64,000 bases of DNA from Coleophoma eucalyptorum (GCA_026120035.1 JALRME010000009.1:248001-312000); one strand, 5' to 3'; positions 44,806-57,094 are shown, counted from the first letter of the stretch. The notes: generated by a model not told the origin, from the letters alone. Made by a program: numbers and translations.

Positions 44806-45558
44806 GTGATGGGTTCTGACGCATCACGGTTCCGAATCACGAAGTATGCTTAATGAGTTTTCCTTCTACAGAGGTTGGGTTTATTGGCGTTTGGGCTTTT
44901 ATGTTTCCTCACGGAACTGGTGGTAGTACCCTGGGAATTATTTTGGCGTTAAAAGTATGTTGGTCGGTGGTTCCATGTTTTCATGTCCTGTTTGCGCGCT
45001 CTGTGTGGCCTTTTGTTGCTTGGTCCTGCGACTTGTTTTTGAATTGATTTTGACTGCTGGAATTATATGGAACTAGGATGGATTACGGATATTGGTACGG
45101 GGCAGGACGAGTCCTCAATTGTGTAATGAATGGCTGCTCAGATATTTAATGAAGAGATCTTGGATCATGAACATTGGTTGCACATGAGCCTATCCGAAAT
45201 GAGGTGCTCTCCTCCCGACGATGCTTTTAGGGTTACTCAATATAGAAATTGGCCGCATGCAAATCTCCGGGTCTCCAGTAGATCGATGATGACGGATAAT
45301 AAATCGGCAGTGGTCAGGTCCGGAGGGACGGCCCGTCATTTTGCTGTGATCTACACAACAATCTGTTTCTTATCACATCCATAATCAAACAAAGCACATG
45401 CAAATTCAAAATGTTCATATACGCCATTCGGTATGAATATACATTTTTCAAAGCCAGGTCCTATTTCAACAGATGTCCCGACGCCATGCCCCACTCAAAT
45501 AATTGATTGATTGATTTGCGTTGCCCCCCAAAAGAGATTCATCATCGTCATTCATTAC
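44806..45558. other. Intergenic region between convergent genes
   Basis: About 750 bp between stops. A frame at 44853-45047 is rich in Trp/Phe/Val but unsupported. Presumed 3' ends only. Confidence 0.45.
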
Positions 45559-46520
45559 CTACTGCTTAAGAATCTCCTTCACCAGCTCCTCCACCGCAGC
45601 CGCGTCCAGCTCCTTGATGCCCAGCAAGGCATTGTCGTCCTTTGGGAAGGGGCTTCCATAACCCTCACTGAAAATGGCGCGGAAGATCAACTTCGCAAAG
45701 GTCTCGTGAGAGTAGTCCCCCTTACCGAGCGCCTCGAGAGCTTCCTTCTCCAGCACGATCGTGTCGCTGTGCGTGATCTCCCACTCGCCCGTTGGATCAA
45801 CCTTCTTGGCTGCCGCTATGAGCTGGTTCTGCGTGACGTCCGCGCTCTTAATATAGACTGCTCGGTTGGCTGTCTCGGCGGGATGGGTCAGGACTCCCAC
45901 AACACCCTGGCCGATGGAAGACAGGGTCGTGGCGCTGAAGACCACGTCGCCGCCATTCTTCAGGTTGGCCTTCTTGCCCTTGATGTCGACCAGGAATCCG
46001 ACCTGGAGACCCCAGTCCAGGAAGGCATTGGTGATCAACAGCGAGTAGGAGAACTGCGGGGCGGACTGGACCTTGCTGGCCAGATACTGCTGGACGGCGA
46101 CTTTCCCGGTGAAGACGGGGAGTTTGGCAGCCAGAGGGTTGGTGGTGTCGCACCCGTACTCCGAGGGGAGGAATCGCTGGACACCCGCGCTAATGCAGGC
46201 GTCGACGAGCAGCTTCTGCGTCTCGAGCGCGACGGCGGCGAGCGTGGAAACCAGGGCGTCTTGGCCTTGCAGCGCTGCGGTGATGGATTCTAGCGAGGAG
46301 TAGTCGACGGCCTTGACGGTCACGTTGCTGGGGAACTTGTGGGTGGACTCCTTGCGCGTGAGCACTGTCACTTCAAAGAGCTTCGAGTCTAGCAACGCTG
46401 TGAGGATTGCAGGACCGAGGTTACCGGTTGCCTGTGTTGTGGGTTAGCTCAGGTGTTGTCTGGTTTGTCTCGTGGGACACATACGCCTGCAAGCGCGACT
46501 TTCTTGATGGTGGTGGACAT
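45559..46520 (-). CDS. NmrA-like / isoflavone reductase-type NAD(P)-binding oxidoreductase
   Basis: Atypical short-chain dehydrogenase of the NmrA / isoflavone-reductase family with an unknown substrate. Exons 46520-46485 and 46431-45559 give 302 residues. The first exon (12 codons, MSTTIKKVALAG) joins ATGNLGPAIL to form the dinucleotide-binding GATGNLG. TRKES at the end of strand 2 is typical for NADP preference. The family segment ACISAGVQRFLPSEYG is present, followed by a substrate-side region with SYSLLITNAFLDWGL. Such proteins act either as reductases in secondary metabolism or as redox sensors (NmrA). The coding sequence is clearly more GC-rich than its surroundings, with strong preference for G/C third bases compared with other genes in the window. 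Confidence 0.9.
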
Positions 46521-48677
46521 GATTGAAATGGGTTACTGGTTTGGAAAGTGATGTTGGTATTATTTGGATTTTGAGTTCGAGTTGTCTGGGACTGAGTCTG
46601 GTTCTGACGAGCTGAGTCTAGATGATGCTGGATGTGTGGATTCGAGATGAGAGTGTTGAGATACATCCTGTATATATACACTGTAGACTGAGGCTTGATG
46701 GATGTTTCGTTTTGTGCTCGGTGTCATGACGTGCTGGGAGGGAGGGTAGGATTGGTAATTATAGCGGACAGCCTCCGTCTTTATGACCAAACCAATATCT
46801 CACCGTCTTTCTTTACTTACCTGTGCCGTTTGGCTGACGGAGGTTTGCCTGGGCGATGGGCATTGTCCAGTATGTCCCGTCTTGTTCCATCATTCGGCCC
46901 CATCCGCTTCCAGGTAACAGGAACGAGATGCAAGAAACTACAGGTGCCGTTCCTTGCATTGCATTCCACCAAAGGTAAGGTGAGGTAAGGTAAGGTGAGA
47001 TAGGAATAGGCGTCTCCCAATATCACCTACCCGACTTCTTCTTTGACCCCGCCAAATGCAAAGGGCCCGCCTTCGCTGCTCTGGTTCTGGGACTAGTAGG
47101 TGTAGCATGTGCGACATCGAAGAAGAAACGTCAACGGGATGAACTTCCAGCGGTGCTGTACTTCGCCCTACTGTGGTCGAATTGACCAATACTTTGGTTA
47201 CAAAGACAGAATGACATGAGCAAAAGGATGAATGTGGATGTTGTGATTGGGAATCTGCAACGTCCGTCCATCAGTTGGGGTCCGTCTCCTTTAATTAGCC
47301 GAAGTCGCTTAACTGAAAGCGCAGAACGGCACCTCAGATTTCGTGCGCATCTGGGGAAGGGGAACGGCACCGGCGAAAAAGCTTCCTCTCTCTCTCTCTC
47401 TTCGACTGTCAGCCATTGTTGCTTTTGCTTGAAATTTTAACAACACTAGTCATTGATTTTGACTTTGGCTCCCCACTATTCAGTTATTAAGGTTGGGTAT
47501 GGCGCAACATGTTTTCAATGTGGTAACGCATTTCCATTTTCAGCATCGGAACTCTAGTTGCGATAGTCCGACTTCAGTGAACCATTCCGCCGTGGGTTCA
47601 TCATTCTTCTGCTTAGACTTTGTACATAAAGATCTGCTTTGTCATTCCCGGAATGTATCCCTCTATTCTGAAATCGACTACTTATTTGACTTTCTACCTG
47701 ACTTCTTGTTGTGTGAATGATAAACACGTTGTACTTGTCTAGTTGTGACATCCCCACTACTTCATCAAAGCTTACTTTATCGAGACACCTCATCCCTTCT
47801 CAGGCAATGTACGTATAATTCTCCAATACTCATGTATTCAAAGAATTGCTGCGGGCATAGCTGCAGGCTGCCAGAGGATTCGACTTCGAAATTCTGTAAC
47901 CAAAGGAATTCTCGCTCATCACATTATGCTCGCATGCAGACGTAAGGATTGTGATTCCCACGAACTATTCCAACCGTGCGCTCAAACGATAATCAACGGT
48001 CTTGCTTTGCCAAATCCCATGGTTTTCCCGTGGGGTCGTTCAATTGCTCAGTTAAGTGGGAGTGGGAAGCATGTTTCCGATCCCTAACGATAAATCTATG
48101 TCCGTGACTTAAGATACAAGTAGGTTCAAACCGTAACCTGCTCGCTTATATCTTCGTACTCGTAACTCTCGCAATTCGCAAGGTGTGCTGATTTGGAGGA
48201 TAGAAGGAGTGTTGAAGGATCAGACAGGAATCTGAGGCTTCCGGATGAGCTCTGTTAGCTGGGTTTAAATGTCTTGGCTCTTTGCATCGTCAAAAAAATG
48301 CTTCCGTATTTCTACGAAGTACTCGTATACCAATACTCCACCCGCTGATAATCACCTGAGCATCATCGGTAGGACTGAATTTTAGGTCAAAGTAGCCTCC
48401 TTAGGCGATCTGCACACCGGTAAGGAAAGAGCTTTGACTCTGCCAATATGGATCTTAAACGTCTAAACTCTGGACACCATTGGGGTGGAGTGAAGCCTGA
48501 CTTCAAATTTTTGGGTGCCATGACCCACGTGTATATGCAAGTTGCACTGCTGGAGCGATATACATTGAAAAGCAAGTACTCTGAAAGCAACATGGAGATC
48601 TTGAATTTGATGAGGGGGGCAAATGGGTTAATTTGTATAAAACTCATACCGGTGTATACAGTCCGGTCATATACCTA
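46521..48677. other. 2.1-kb intergenic region
   Basis: Divergence point between the NmrA-like gene and, far off, the 3' end of the LCCL gene. It contains an AAGGTG/AAGGT short repeat at 46973-47000 and a CT microsatellite near 47389. No supported gene: the frames at 47493-47720 and 48448-48795 lack recognisable features, the latter overlapping the LCCL 3' end. Confidence 0.45.
46973..46999. repeat. Short repeat of GGTAA / GGTGA units
   Basis: About five tandem copies of a 5-base unit alternating GGTAA and GGTGA. Its reverse complement reads as TTACC/TCACC. Simple sequence. Confidence 0.75.
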
Positions 48678-50615
48678 TCACAGTTCAATATGTGTGAGTT
48701 CTTCACCATCCAAGCTCCTACTCTTTACTTTACTCGGTCCGGGTTCCATAGTCGTCCAGCTACCATCAGCATTCCAGATGCCAGCCTTCGTATAATCCCA
48801 ACTCTGCGGACCCTGCATATATGCAAAGCGAAAGTATTCGGGTTCTGCAAGAGCAGGGTCCTTCGACCATACAAAGTGCTTATCACTGGCGAAGCCTTCG
48901 TCAGTATAGCCGCGGAATCTTTCGACATCATTCACGAGCACACTGATGCCATCGAATGGTTCTGGTGGACTGAGCCAAGCGAAGGAGATGGTGGACTCGG
49001 TCAACCCCAGGGTAATATTTGGACGCGGGATAAATGGGAGTTTTGAGTTGTGTTGCGCATCACCTTGCAGAGCGTCTGGTGTCTGCAATACCGGATCGAA
49101 GTTCCATCTCGCGATTCCGTTGATAAAGAGGCCTATCAGGATCCCTTGGTAAAGTAAAGCTGGCCTTGTCTGCATGCTCGTACCAGGGAGTAGCAGAAGA
49201 GCAAGAATGTAGTGATGGATCCTTAGACTCAACCCTGGTAAGAGGAGCGATACAAGAATAGCCCCAATAAATATTCCATAAAGACCCAAGTAGCGTACCA
49301 ATCGCCCCTCCATGCGAAAATAATAGATTTGCTGGACAAATATACATACTAGAAGTACAACGATCAGAGCGAGGGCTAACTTCGCACCTGGCTGCTGGTT
49401 AAGATCGTGTGCATTCAAACGCTGAATTGGTATCCATTCGAAGGTATAGTTAGATAGTGCCCCGACCCAACATCCGCCGAGCCAGAGGATTGTCTTCTCG
49501 ATCTGGGCAGACAAGCCATCGAGTGTCCGCCGAATACAGACATGTTCATACAGAACAAATGCACAAAACATAGCAGGAAGAAATCGTCCTAGTATGGTAG
49601 AGATTAGACCTGCAGTTGAGCTGTGTCCAGGAGGATCGGATGCAAGACCGACATGCCAGAAGAGGCCAGTAAATATAGTGAAAAAGAAAACTCCTGGAGA
49701 AGTGGTGAACAAAGACAGGACTATGGTGAAGGATAGCGAGACAAACAGAAGTGGCCATCGAGGGTCTTTGGCTTCGCAGGAGGTTGCTGTATGGAAGGTG
49801 AAAGAGGAGGGGAAATATGAGTCGAAGCCGATACTCTTGATACCATTTCGGCGTGAACTGATATAGTTCCGTTGCTGTCCAACAAGGGATACGACACCAC
49901 AGCCGCCTACAGCATTGTCGATAACCCCAGCATGAATGGCAGATCCACAGATGAATGAGTCGCTTCGATAGATTGGAGTTGTATCGTTCTCGCCAGGGCC
50001 TCCAATAACAAGAGGTCGATACACTATTTCTTGTGCTCCAACAGCTCTCGGATTCAAAACCATCGTGCTGGCACATTCAGCAGGGCATCGAAATGCAAAT
50101 CCTCCGCCACTGAACGGGCGGCAATCGTTTCCGTTCAGTCCACACCTATTACCGGGAACCCAATATGTGTTGCCGCAACCAATATTGGTTGGGCTTCCCC
50201 AACCCTCAATCTCAGTAGCTACTGTGCTTTGTTCCATGACTAATGCAAAGGTCAAAATCCAGAGGAGATAGTATCCAACCAGTAAAAATATCCTATGCTT
50301 CCGCTTAGGCAAATATCTATCCAAGAGTAAAATCGGAATTTCCTGTATCCATGGGAGAATAGGTTTTATTCTTTGCGGTTGCGGTGGATTCGGCCCCTTC
50401 GCCCACTTGACAGCAGCTTTACTAACTGTTCTCAAAGGCAGAGGAATCCATTTCAAATAACGCGCCGCCCTTTCGTCCTGCGTGAAGCGCGGAGTTGGAG
50501 GCGAGCTATCCTCAGATAAGTCGTCGAGTAGCAAGGGGGCATGAATCGGATTGTCCGGATGCTCATCTTCGCGCGGCCCATATCTGCTCCTCTCCTGGTC
50601 GTCATCGGTGGCCAT
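48678..50615 (-). CDS. LCCL domain-containing multi-pass membrane protein
   Basis: Fungal LCCL-domain membrane protein of unknown function. One exon encodes 645 residues. The N-terminal 105 residues are cytoplasmic and acidic, then a first helix (about 109-127). The lumenal or extracellular LCCL-type domain (about 145-280) contains GCGNTYWVPGNRCGLNGNDC, FRCPAEC and a GCGVVSLVG segment with paired cysteines. At least seven further hydrophobic helices run from about 287 to 510. A C-terminal extracellular-like domain (about 520-645) has an immunoglobulin/fibronectin-like feel: ISVLVNDVERFRGYTDEG and SWDYTKAGIWNADGSWT. The family is conserved in ascomycetes and often predicted in endomembranes. 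It is divergent from the QTRT2 gene. Confidence 0.85.
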   Translation of the reverse strand: MATDDDQERSRYGPREDEHPDNPIHAPLLLDDLSEDSSPPTPRFTQDERAARYLKWIPLPLRTVSKAAVKWAKGPNPPQPQRIKPILPWIQEIPILLLDRYLPKRKHRIFLLVGYYLLWILTFALVMEQSTVATEIEGWGSPTNIGCGNTYWVPGNRCGLNGNDCRPFSGGGFAFRCPAECASTMVLNPRAVGAQEIVYRPLVIGGPGENDTTPIYRSDSFICGSAIHAGVIDNAVGGCGVVSLVGQQRNYISSRRNGIKSIGFDSYFPSSFTFHTATSCEAKDPRWPLLFVSLSFTIVLSLFTTSPGVFFFTIFTGLFWHVGLASDPPGHSSTAGLISTILGRFLPAMFCAFVLYEHVCIRRTLDGLSAQIEKTILWLGGCWVGALSNYTFEWIPIQRLNAHDLNQQPGAKLALALIVVLLVCIFVQQIYYFRMEGRLVRYLGLYGIFIGAILVSLLLPGLSLRIHHYILALLLLPGTSMQTRPALLYQGILIGLFINGIARWNFDPVLQTPDALQGDAQHNSKLPFIPRPNITLGLTESTISFAWLSPPEPFDGISVLVNDVERFRGYTDEGFASDKHFVWSKDPALAEPEYFRFAYMQGPQSWDYTKAGIWNADGSWTTMEPGPSKVKSRSLDGEELTHIEL

Positions 50616-51171
50616 TTTTGACGATTCTCTCCAAGGGTTACTGGCGTATGAACATCAAATGATGCTCGAAGAGATGATAACTATAGTGGACGGACGGGTT
50701 GTTTTGCATAGGGCGATCAACACCTCTCAGTCAGCAGGAGGCATGTCGAATGCTCCGTGCTGGCGAAATGTGGATATAAAATTATGAGCGATCGTGAAGT
50801 TGAGACGGAAGAAATGAACAGGAGGGGAAAGGAGAGCATGATGCTGCCGGCCGTCCGCGTAATCGTCAGCGACGATAACAAATAGCCTTCCGCCAATCTT
50901 AGATCCGAGGGAGTTTATCCAAGTCTAAGCTACTTTTGACATCGTTCCTAGTCTAGCTGTTTTCGGTCAAGAACACCATGACTGCGAAATTTATATCTTG
51001 TCGTCCACGTGCTTGTCCTACCATCAACTCATCATCCCTGGGAATGCTAAGCCGCGATAGACAGTTTCTTATGTTGCCAATAGACACAGACGATAGAACC
51101 TGAGGGTAGCTAGCCTGCAGAAAAATCAGTATTAAGACTCGGAAGAAAATCTAGAAGAACAGCCCTTCAAA
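50616..51171. promoter_or_regulatory. Divergent promoter region LCCL gene / QTRT2
   Basis: 556 bp between divergent starts. Nothing specific was recognised apart from ordinary promoter-like AT-rich tracts. Confidence 0.45.
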
Positions 51172-52636
51172 ATGGCTGTAACAGACAATGGTGATGCTGC
51201 CAACAGGCAAAGCTGCGTCTTTGAAGTACTCAGTACTGTAGACCTTGACATTGGTGGCACAAGGCTCGGCCGGTTGGCTGTTCCAGGTCGTAAAGAATTA
51301 AACACACCAGACTTTTTGGCAGTCAGTTCAAGGGGTGTTATTCCTCATCTCACTCCCGATGTACTCGCGGCGCATACACAGTTTTCGGGTGTTCACATGG
51401 CTCTAGAAGATTGTGAGTCTGATCACCAAAATTTGAGTCCCTTCGCTGAGACTTGCAGACATAGAGAAAACCGGAAACGGTAGAAATCAGCCGCCGATTT
51501 TGAGCTGCGGTGGGAATATATCTCCTCTTCATGCTTTTACAGCAATGCCCTCAAATATCATGACATTACTGGCACCTCGTCGTACGCCTGCTGTCTCAGC
51601 ACCCGTTGCAAACTCGAAGACCTCGATCGCTCTGTTCACGTCGACTGGATTCCAACCTTTGACTAATACAGACTACATTAAAGCAATCCATACCCTTAAA
51701 CCTGATATTGCTATAGCCCTGGGAGACATCCCTTATGGAGTGAAAGCTGGAGCAAAACGAACAGCCAAGATGGGCGATCGGTCAGAGCAATGGCTCTCAG
51801 AAATTCTGGGCTCTAAGACCGCAGAGCAGGCTGTGTTCGCCTCGATACTTCCGATTGATTTTAACAGACAAGCTGAATATATCGACTACCTTTCTGATGA
51901 AGCGGCCGGCATTGTTTCTGGCCTAGCTTTCTATGACTCAAACCTATTAACGGAGATTCCAGCAACCACTTCACTTTCGAACCTGCCACGACTGTCACTT
52001 GACGAGCCGTCTTCACCGCACCACATTTTGAGGCAGATTTCTCTAGGCATGGATATATTCACAGTCCCTTTTGTAGGCTTCGCTACAGACGGTGGGATAG
52101 CTTTGACCTTTCGATTTCCACAGCCTATCCCAGGAGACTTTGATCAAGTAGTAGAAGGGACCACAGCTGTATCACTTGGTATCGATATGTGGATGCCCAG
52201 TCATGCGACATCACTGCAACCTTTCACCAAAGACTGTACGTGCTATGCTTGTACGTCACACCACCGTGCCTATGTCCAACATCTGTTGTCTGCCAAAGAG
52301 ATGCTGGGATGGATCTTGCTACAAATCCACAATCACCATACAATGTCCTGCTTCTTTGCTTCGATTAGAGAAAGCATAGCAAGAGGGACTTTTGATGAGG
52401 ACTGCAACAAATTTTCAAAGGCGTACGAGAGCGAACTGCCGGAAAAGAGTGGGCAAGGCCCTAGAGTTAGAGGCTATCACTTCAAGACAGAAGGCCCTGG
52501 TGAATCAAAGAAAAACAAAGCTGCGTGGGGAACTCTTGGTGACGGTGAGAAAGCCGCCGTGGTGGACTCGGCCCTGGTTCCGGATGATGGAGCGCATGAC
52601 CTGGAAAACAAGGGGTTCGCTGAGGTTGCCGAATAA
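51172..52636 (+). CDS. QTRT2: Queuine tRNA-ribosyltransferase accessory subunit 2
   Basis: Non-catalytic subunit of the eukaryotic tRNA-guanine transglycosylase, which exchanges G34 for queuine in His, Asn, Asp and Tyr tRNAs. Exons 51172-51412 and 51459-52636 give 472 residues. Family blocks: RLGRLAVPGRKELNTPDFLAVSSRG at the N-terminus, ISPLHAF, ALGDIP, and LPRL with a long barrel. The zinc site is C-T-C-Y-A-C followed by HH and a distal His in QIHNHH near the C-terminus. The intron's splice GAT T|AC gives DYIEKTGNG. As in other QTRT2 proteins the substrate-pocket Asp of the catalytic subunit is not apparent. Its presence implies queuine salvage; a catalytic QTRT1 should exist elsewhere in the genome. 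Confidence 0.92.
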
Positions 52637-53433
52637 GATTGTTTTTTTTGCTCATATATGGATATAGAATATGTGGAACTTCAAACGGCCTGGTATTCAG
52701 AGGCGCTATTGTCAAGCCGAATAAAATAAAGTCGTCTGCTACGCTTCTTCCTTTCCAATGTCCCCGTTTGTATCATAAACGACGTGATTATATAGACCGG
52801 AAAGCATAAGTATGACTAAACTACAAAGTAGTGTCTGTTTGAAGCATACTGAATCGGATCATAGATGAATTCTTCTATTTAGCAAGCGGATTTACTCCCA
52901 AAAAGCGTTTTCCTAATATATAGAAGACGTTATTGGGAGCATTCCAGTAGGCGGTGATGAACCCCCCCCCCTTTTTCGCTATTAGGCGAAGAGAGAATAA
53001 CTTAGTTTTCGAATATAGTGGTGATGTATTCATAGTTATAGTCTCTATTTAAGCCTATTATACAGTGAATGATTTAATATATCATAAGCTATCACCCTCT
53101 TTTGAAAACAATGAGATACCAGATTCGTGTAGAACGATAAAACTTTTGTTGATTAAGTAATGAATTGTCATGCCCTTTCCTTGAAGTAATTTGACTCATT
53201 TGGTAAATGAAGATGCTACTCCTAGTAGTATATTTTCAATCGTCCATGAATTAGTACATGCACTGGTGACCCTTTCGACTTGTCATATATATTCGAAGGA
53301 GAGTACAATGTGACCCAAGACAACAAATCTTAGAAGCAAAACAGTCAGTCTTGCACTGTCAACAACATCAAGTGTAATGCTTTCATTCCTACATCTCAAT
53401 ACTCGACATCTACATAGAGAACACTAATTAGGA
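52637..53433. other. AT-rich intergenic region
   Basis: About 800 bp between convergent genes, strongly AT-rich, with a run of ten C residues at 52962-52971. No open frame or RNA gene worth noting. Confidence 0.5.
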
Positions 53434-55682
53434 TTATGTAGTACCGGGAATGGCAGTTGCATTTCCACCTGCAGAGCTATTACCAAGAGATGCTCCGCCA
53501 TGTAGTTTGAACCAGTCCACGAACTGGAACATGCTGGCCTTGGGGATGCGTTCCAACGAGGTCTGGTTCAAGTACTGCAGACCAAACTTTACACTGCTCC
53601 CAGAGAACTAGTTTCAAAATGTCAGTAAATCTTCAAGCCAATATAGAAATTAAGAAACGCTAATAAGTCCAGAATAACATACCCACTCAAAATTGTCAAA
53701 GATGGCCCAACCAAAAGCCCCTGTGACATTGACGCCATCGATGACCTTAGCAGCAAGAATATTATCCAAGAATCCCTGTAGGTAATCCGCTCTCCTCAAA
53801 TCCCAAAGAATAAAATCTAGACTGTCACTTTTCCCTTCGTAAGGTTCCGCAAAGCCAAATTCACTCACAACGATATCGGTAACGTTAGGAAAGAGCTTTG
53901 GAATCTTGTTCAAGAAGCGGCGAATACTGGTGGGTGTATCAGAAAGCCACGAGACGCCAGGATCTGCTGCAGGTCCGATAGGAAACCCATCTGGGGCCGT
54001 TGATGTACTCCCTGCGCATTCGGGATATGCTGGATCAGAAGAGTTTGCAGCGCAGGCTTCGGAACCACCAGAGATGCCGTAAGCATAGTAGCCTGTATAT
54101 CCATCAATGGCGAAGAAGTCGCAAGATCCTGCAATCATATCCTTCTCCTCCTGCGTGAAATTTGGTAACAAGCTTCCCAAAGTAGCTTTTAGCATAGGGC
54201 TATAATCTCCATCTCGCCAGCAACCTCCAAACCATCCGAGAACAAATTCGTAGTTTCTCGCCACAGAATCAAGATCAGCTGCTAAAGTACTGTTGGGTTC
54301 AAAATAATTGCCGCTGTTTTTGAAGCTTATTCTGCCTTGCCCTTTAAATTCTTCGTGGTACCACTTTGCCACCTTTGCGTGTGCCAGGATTGTATAGTGG
54401 CTGCATGCTATACGAGCGGGCAAGCCACCGGTGATATTGTGGTAAGCTGGGTAGTTCCCTTTATCATTGCCGGCTGGATAGTACATATATTGCCAGTTAC
54501 AGTATTGCGCTGCTACAAGTAAGCATCCTTGTTTCTAGGAAGATGAAGTGACTTACGTTCGTTGAAAGTATACCAGATAGGAACATACTTGTCATACCGA
54601 CTGATTACGTATGTGGCATAATTGAAATAGTCCTCGACGATCTGAGCATCTGTCCAAGCTCCGTAGGAATTAAACAGTGCAAGTGGAGTGTCTGGAAAAC
54701 CATAAGTCTGATGCTTCAAACGATAGAAGACCGAGGCACCGATGCAATGCCCACCAACGAATACGAGCAACTGAAATCCTCACCATCATCCATAATTGAC
54801 CTATAGGAATAATTGTAACTATACAATTGTCCATCATTGATCCAGATGAGTGATTGACAGCCCTACAACTATCCCCTTTCATTCTTATTTGGTCGGAGCT
54901 CTGTGAGACACTTACCCCAATGGAACAAAGTAATCGCAGGTTTGATACCAGCAGCTACCATACTTGCAACAAGATCATCGTAATGATCAACACCTTCTTG
55001 ATTAACAGGACCATTTCCGAATGGGAAGAATCTTGGCCTTTGCCTAGTTCAGCAAAATAGACCCGATCATAGTATGCTAGGTCAACATACCAAGAGAACG
55101 AGGGTGAGTAATAGGGTACTCCCAAGTTTGCTAGGCGAGCAACGTCCTGCTTATACAGCCAGTATTGCGATGCAACAATATCGCCAGTAGAGTTGTCTGA
55201 GACAGATCCATAATCTCGATGAGCGATCAGATCCCAGATTGACGGGCCTTTCCCTTCATCTTTCGCAGCACCTTCCACTTGGTAGGCACTTGACGCTACA
55301 CCCCAGACGAAGTCGTCGGGGAGCTTGTTACCATTTAATGAGGTATCATATGTTGGGACCTGCAAAGCCTTTAATTACTGATTTTAATCAAGGCTTCGAA
55401 TGCATATACCTGGGCATGGAAGACTCCTGGCCTTGCGTACGAAGATGGTTCCGGAGTTGGCGAGACAGTGGTGGTAATGGGACCAACTGCTATAGAACCA
55501 ACTTGATTCCATAACATAGCCAATTCTTCATCTGTGTAGCTATAGCTCAAAGTAGTTGTCGCCGCTGAGACATTATACACCTTCGTTGACCAACTTGTAG
55601 TTGTGGCTGATGAGCTGCTTGTTACTTGTGCAAGAACTCCAGACACAGTTAGGCCTATCAGGAATACCGAATAAAGCACCAT
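53434..55682 (-). CDS. Secreted glycoside hydrolase family 1 beta-glucosidase
   Basis: Retaining beta-glucosidase. Six exons (55682-55410, 55359-55091, 55037-54916, 54691-54557, 54512-53683, 53607-53434) give 600 residues. The N-terminus MVLYSVFLIGLTVSGVLA is a signal peptide; a Ser/Thr-rich segment of about 70 residues follows before the barrel. Barrel blocks in order: LPDDFVWGVASSAYQVEGA, SFSWPRFFPFG, FHWDTPLALF, the acid/base TFNEP (split by the fourth intron), and the nucleophile region VVSEFGFAEP, where the usual TENG is SEFG. GAFGWAIFDNFEW is the aglycone-side motif. Several Asn-glycosylation sites are visible. The third intron (54692-54915) is about 224 nt, long for this window. The first ATG in good context is 55682. 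Substrate (cellobiose-like or plant glucoside) is not determinable. Confidence 0.92.
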
Positions 55683-57094
55683 GATTGCCAATAAGGAAAT
55701 AAATTGACCACTGCAAACACCATTTGCTGTGTCCGATACATTGTATTGTTATATAGCCCCCTCCCAGCATCCAGGCACAATCACGCCAGTGATCTCATCT
55801 TGGTCCTTGTCCAGTCCGGATAAATTCATAGTGCGGGGAGCGGAAGTACAGAGCTTGGAATTTTCTGGACGCGACGGACACAACGTGATGGCGTTAAATA
55901 TCGTGCATGGCATGCGCGATATGTGCATCTATACAATACTCTAGCAGGTTAGACTCGTTGTTGGCACCTTGTCGGACGGACTTTGAGCCAAGCTGCGGAG
56001 GAAGTGCCTCCGCATTACCCACCTTGGACAGGTTGTGACTTTTAGCTTTAATTGATCAGGTGGAGGATAGGACAGCCTCCACAGTCTTTTCTGCTGCGGT
56101 TGAAGTCTGTCGTTGTAAGATCAACAAAAGCGCTGCGCTCAAGGACAGGGAATGTCCTGGAGACCCCGCAATCTTCAGAAGTCAACTATCATGCCATAAA
56201 ACCATGTTTGGGTTATGCAGCTGGCGATGACAACATATGATAGACGACAGGGTAAGAATCTTCTAGCATGCAGGCACAGAAGGCGTGATATAATAGAGCT
56301 TATTTACTATTTTATAGAGCATATGTACAAACCGCTATACTTTGTGCAGCCAACATTGAGCATCATAAAAGCGCAAGCAGATGTGATCTCAATGATATAT
56401 GGTGTCTTGTTCCGCTCGCGCAAACAGTAGAACTTTCTACTCCAACATCTGCTCGTTCTAGCCCGTCGAGTCTCGGTGTAGCTATATGCTATGCAAAGAA
56501 TATCTTTGCATAGACTCTATGTGATATTGATCCTAGCTCTTCCCTCTCGACCATTCCTTCTTTGAACTACCCTCTCGTGCCAAATTCCGAGGTCTAGTAC
56601 TGTTGTTTATCATCACCCATCCCAGGCCGTGAATTCGGTCGATCGACAGTGTTGCAACAAGGAATGAGGAAGTATAGATCATAAAATGAAACGGCCACGA
56701 GATTGATTTCCTCGGGGCCGAGATTAACGACAGATCCTTCGTTCTAAGAACATTGAGTATGACCGTGCCAGTGACATAACGTCACCGGCTGGCCATTCCA
56801 CCGTCGTCTGCCACTTGTAATCAAGCAGCGTTGATGTTGATGCTCTTGAAGAAGGAAAGAAACGAGAATGCGCGAAAATTTCTATTATGAAGAGCTCGGG
56901 TGCGCGAGCCGAGTTGGCACGTGATAGTTCCCATTATGTAATCTGTGCTGCCAAATCCCGGGCCGATGATTGGATTTGGTAGCCTCGGGAGTTTGTACCG
57001 TTTCCTTCCGCTCTAAACGTCGTCGACGTCGATATTCCTCTCACGTTATTCAAACGCATCGTTTGTGATACCATTGACTCTCCACTCAATCACT
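55683..57094. other. Divergent intergenic region between GH1 and SDH3
   Basis: About 1.4 kb holding both promoters. Small frames (up to 71 codons) have no recognisable features. A GC-richer part at 56700-57090 precedes SDH3, with a CCGAT/ATGATTGG-like CCAAT-box inverse near 56970 that could act in its promoter. Confidence 0.4.

Noticed and set aside
45511..46293. A 260-codon plus-strand protein opposite the NmrA-like gene
   Set aside because: Antisense open frame created by the high GC third positions of the NmrA-like gene.
46973..46999. A CRISPR-like or telomeric repeat
   Set aside because: Units of only five bases, no spacers and no telomeric TTAGGG pattern.
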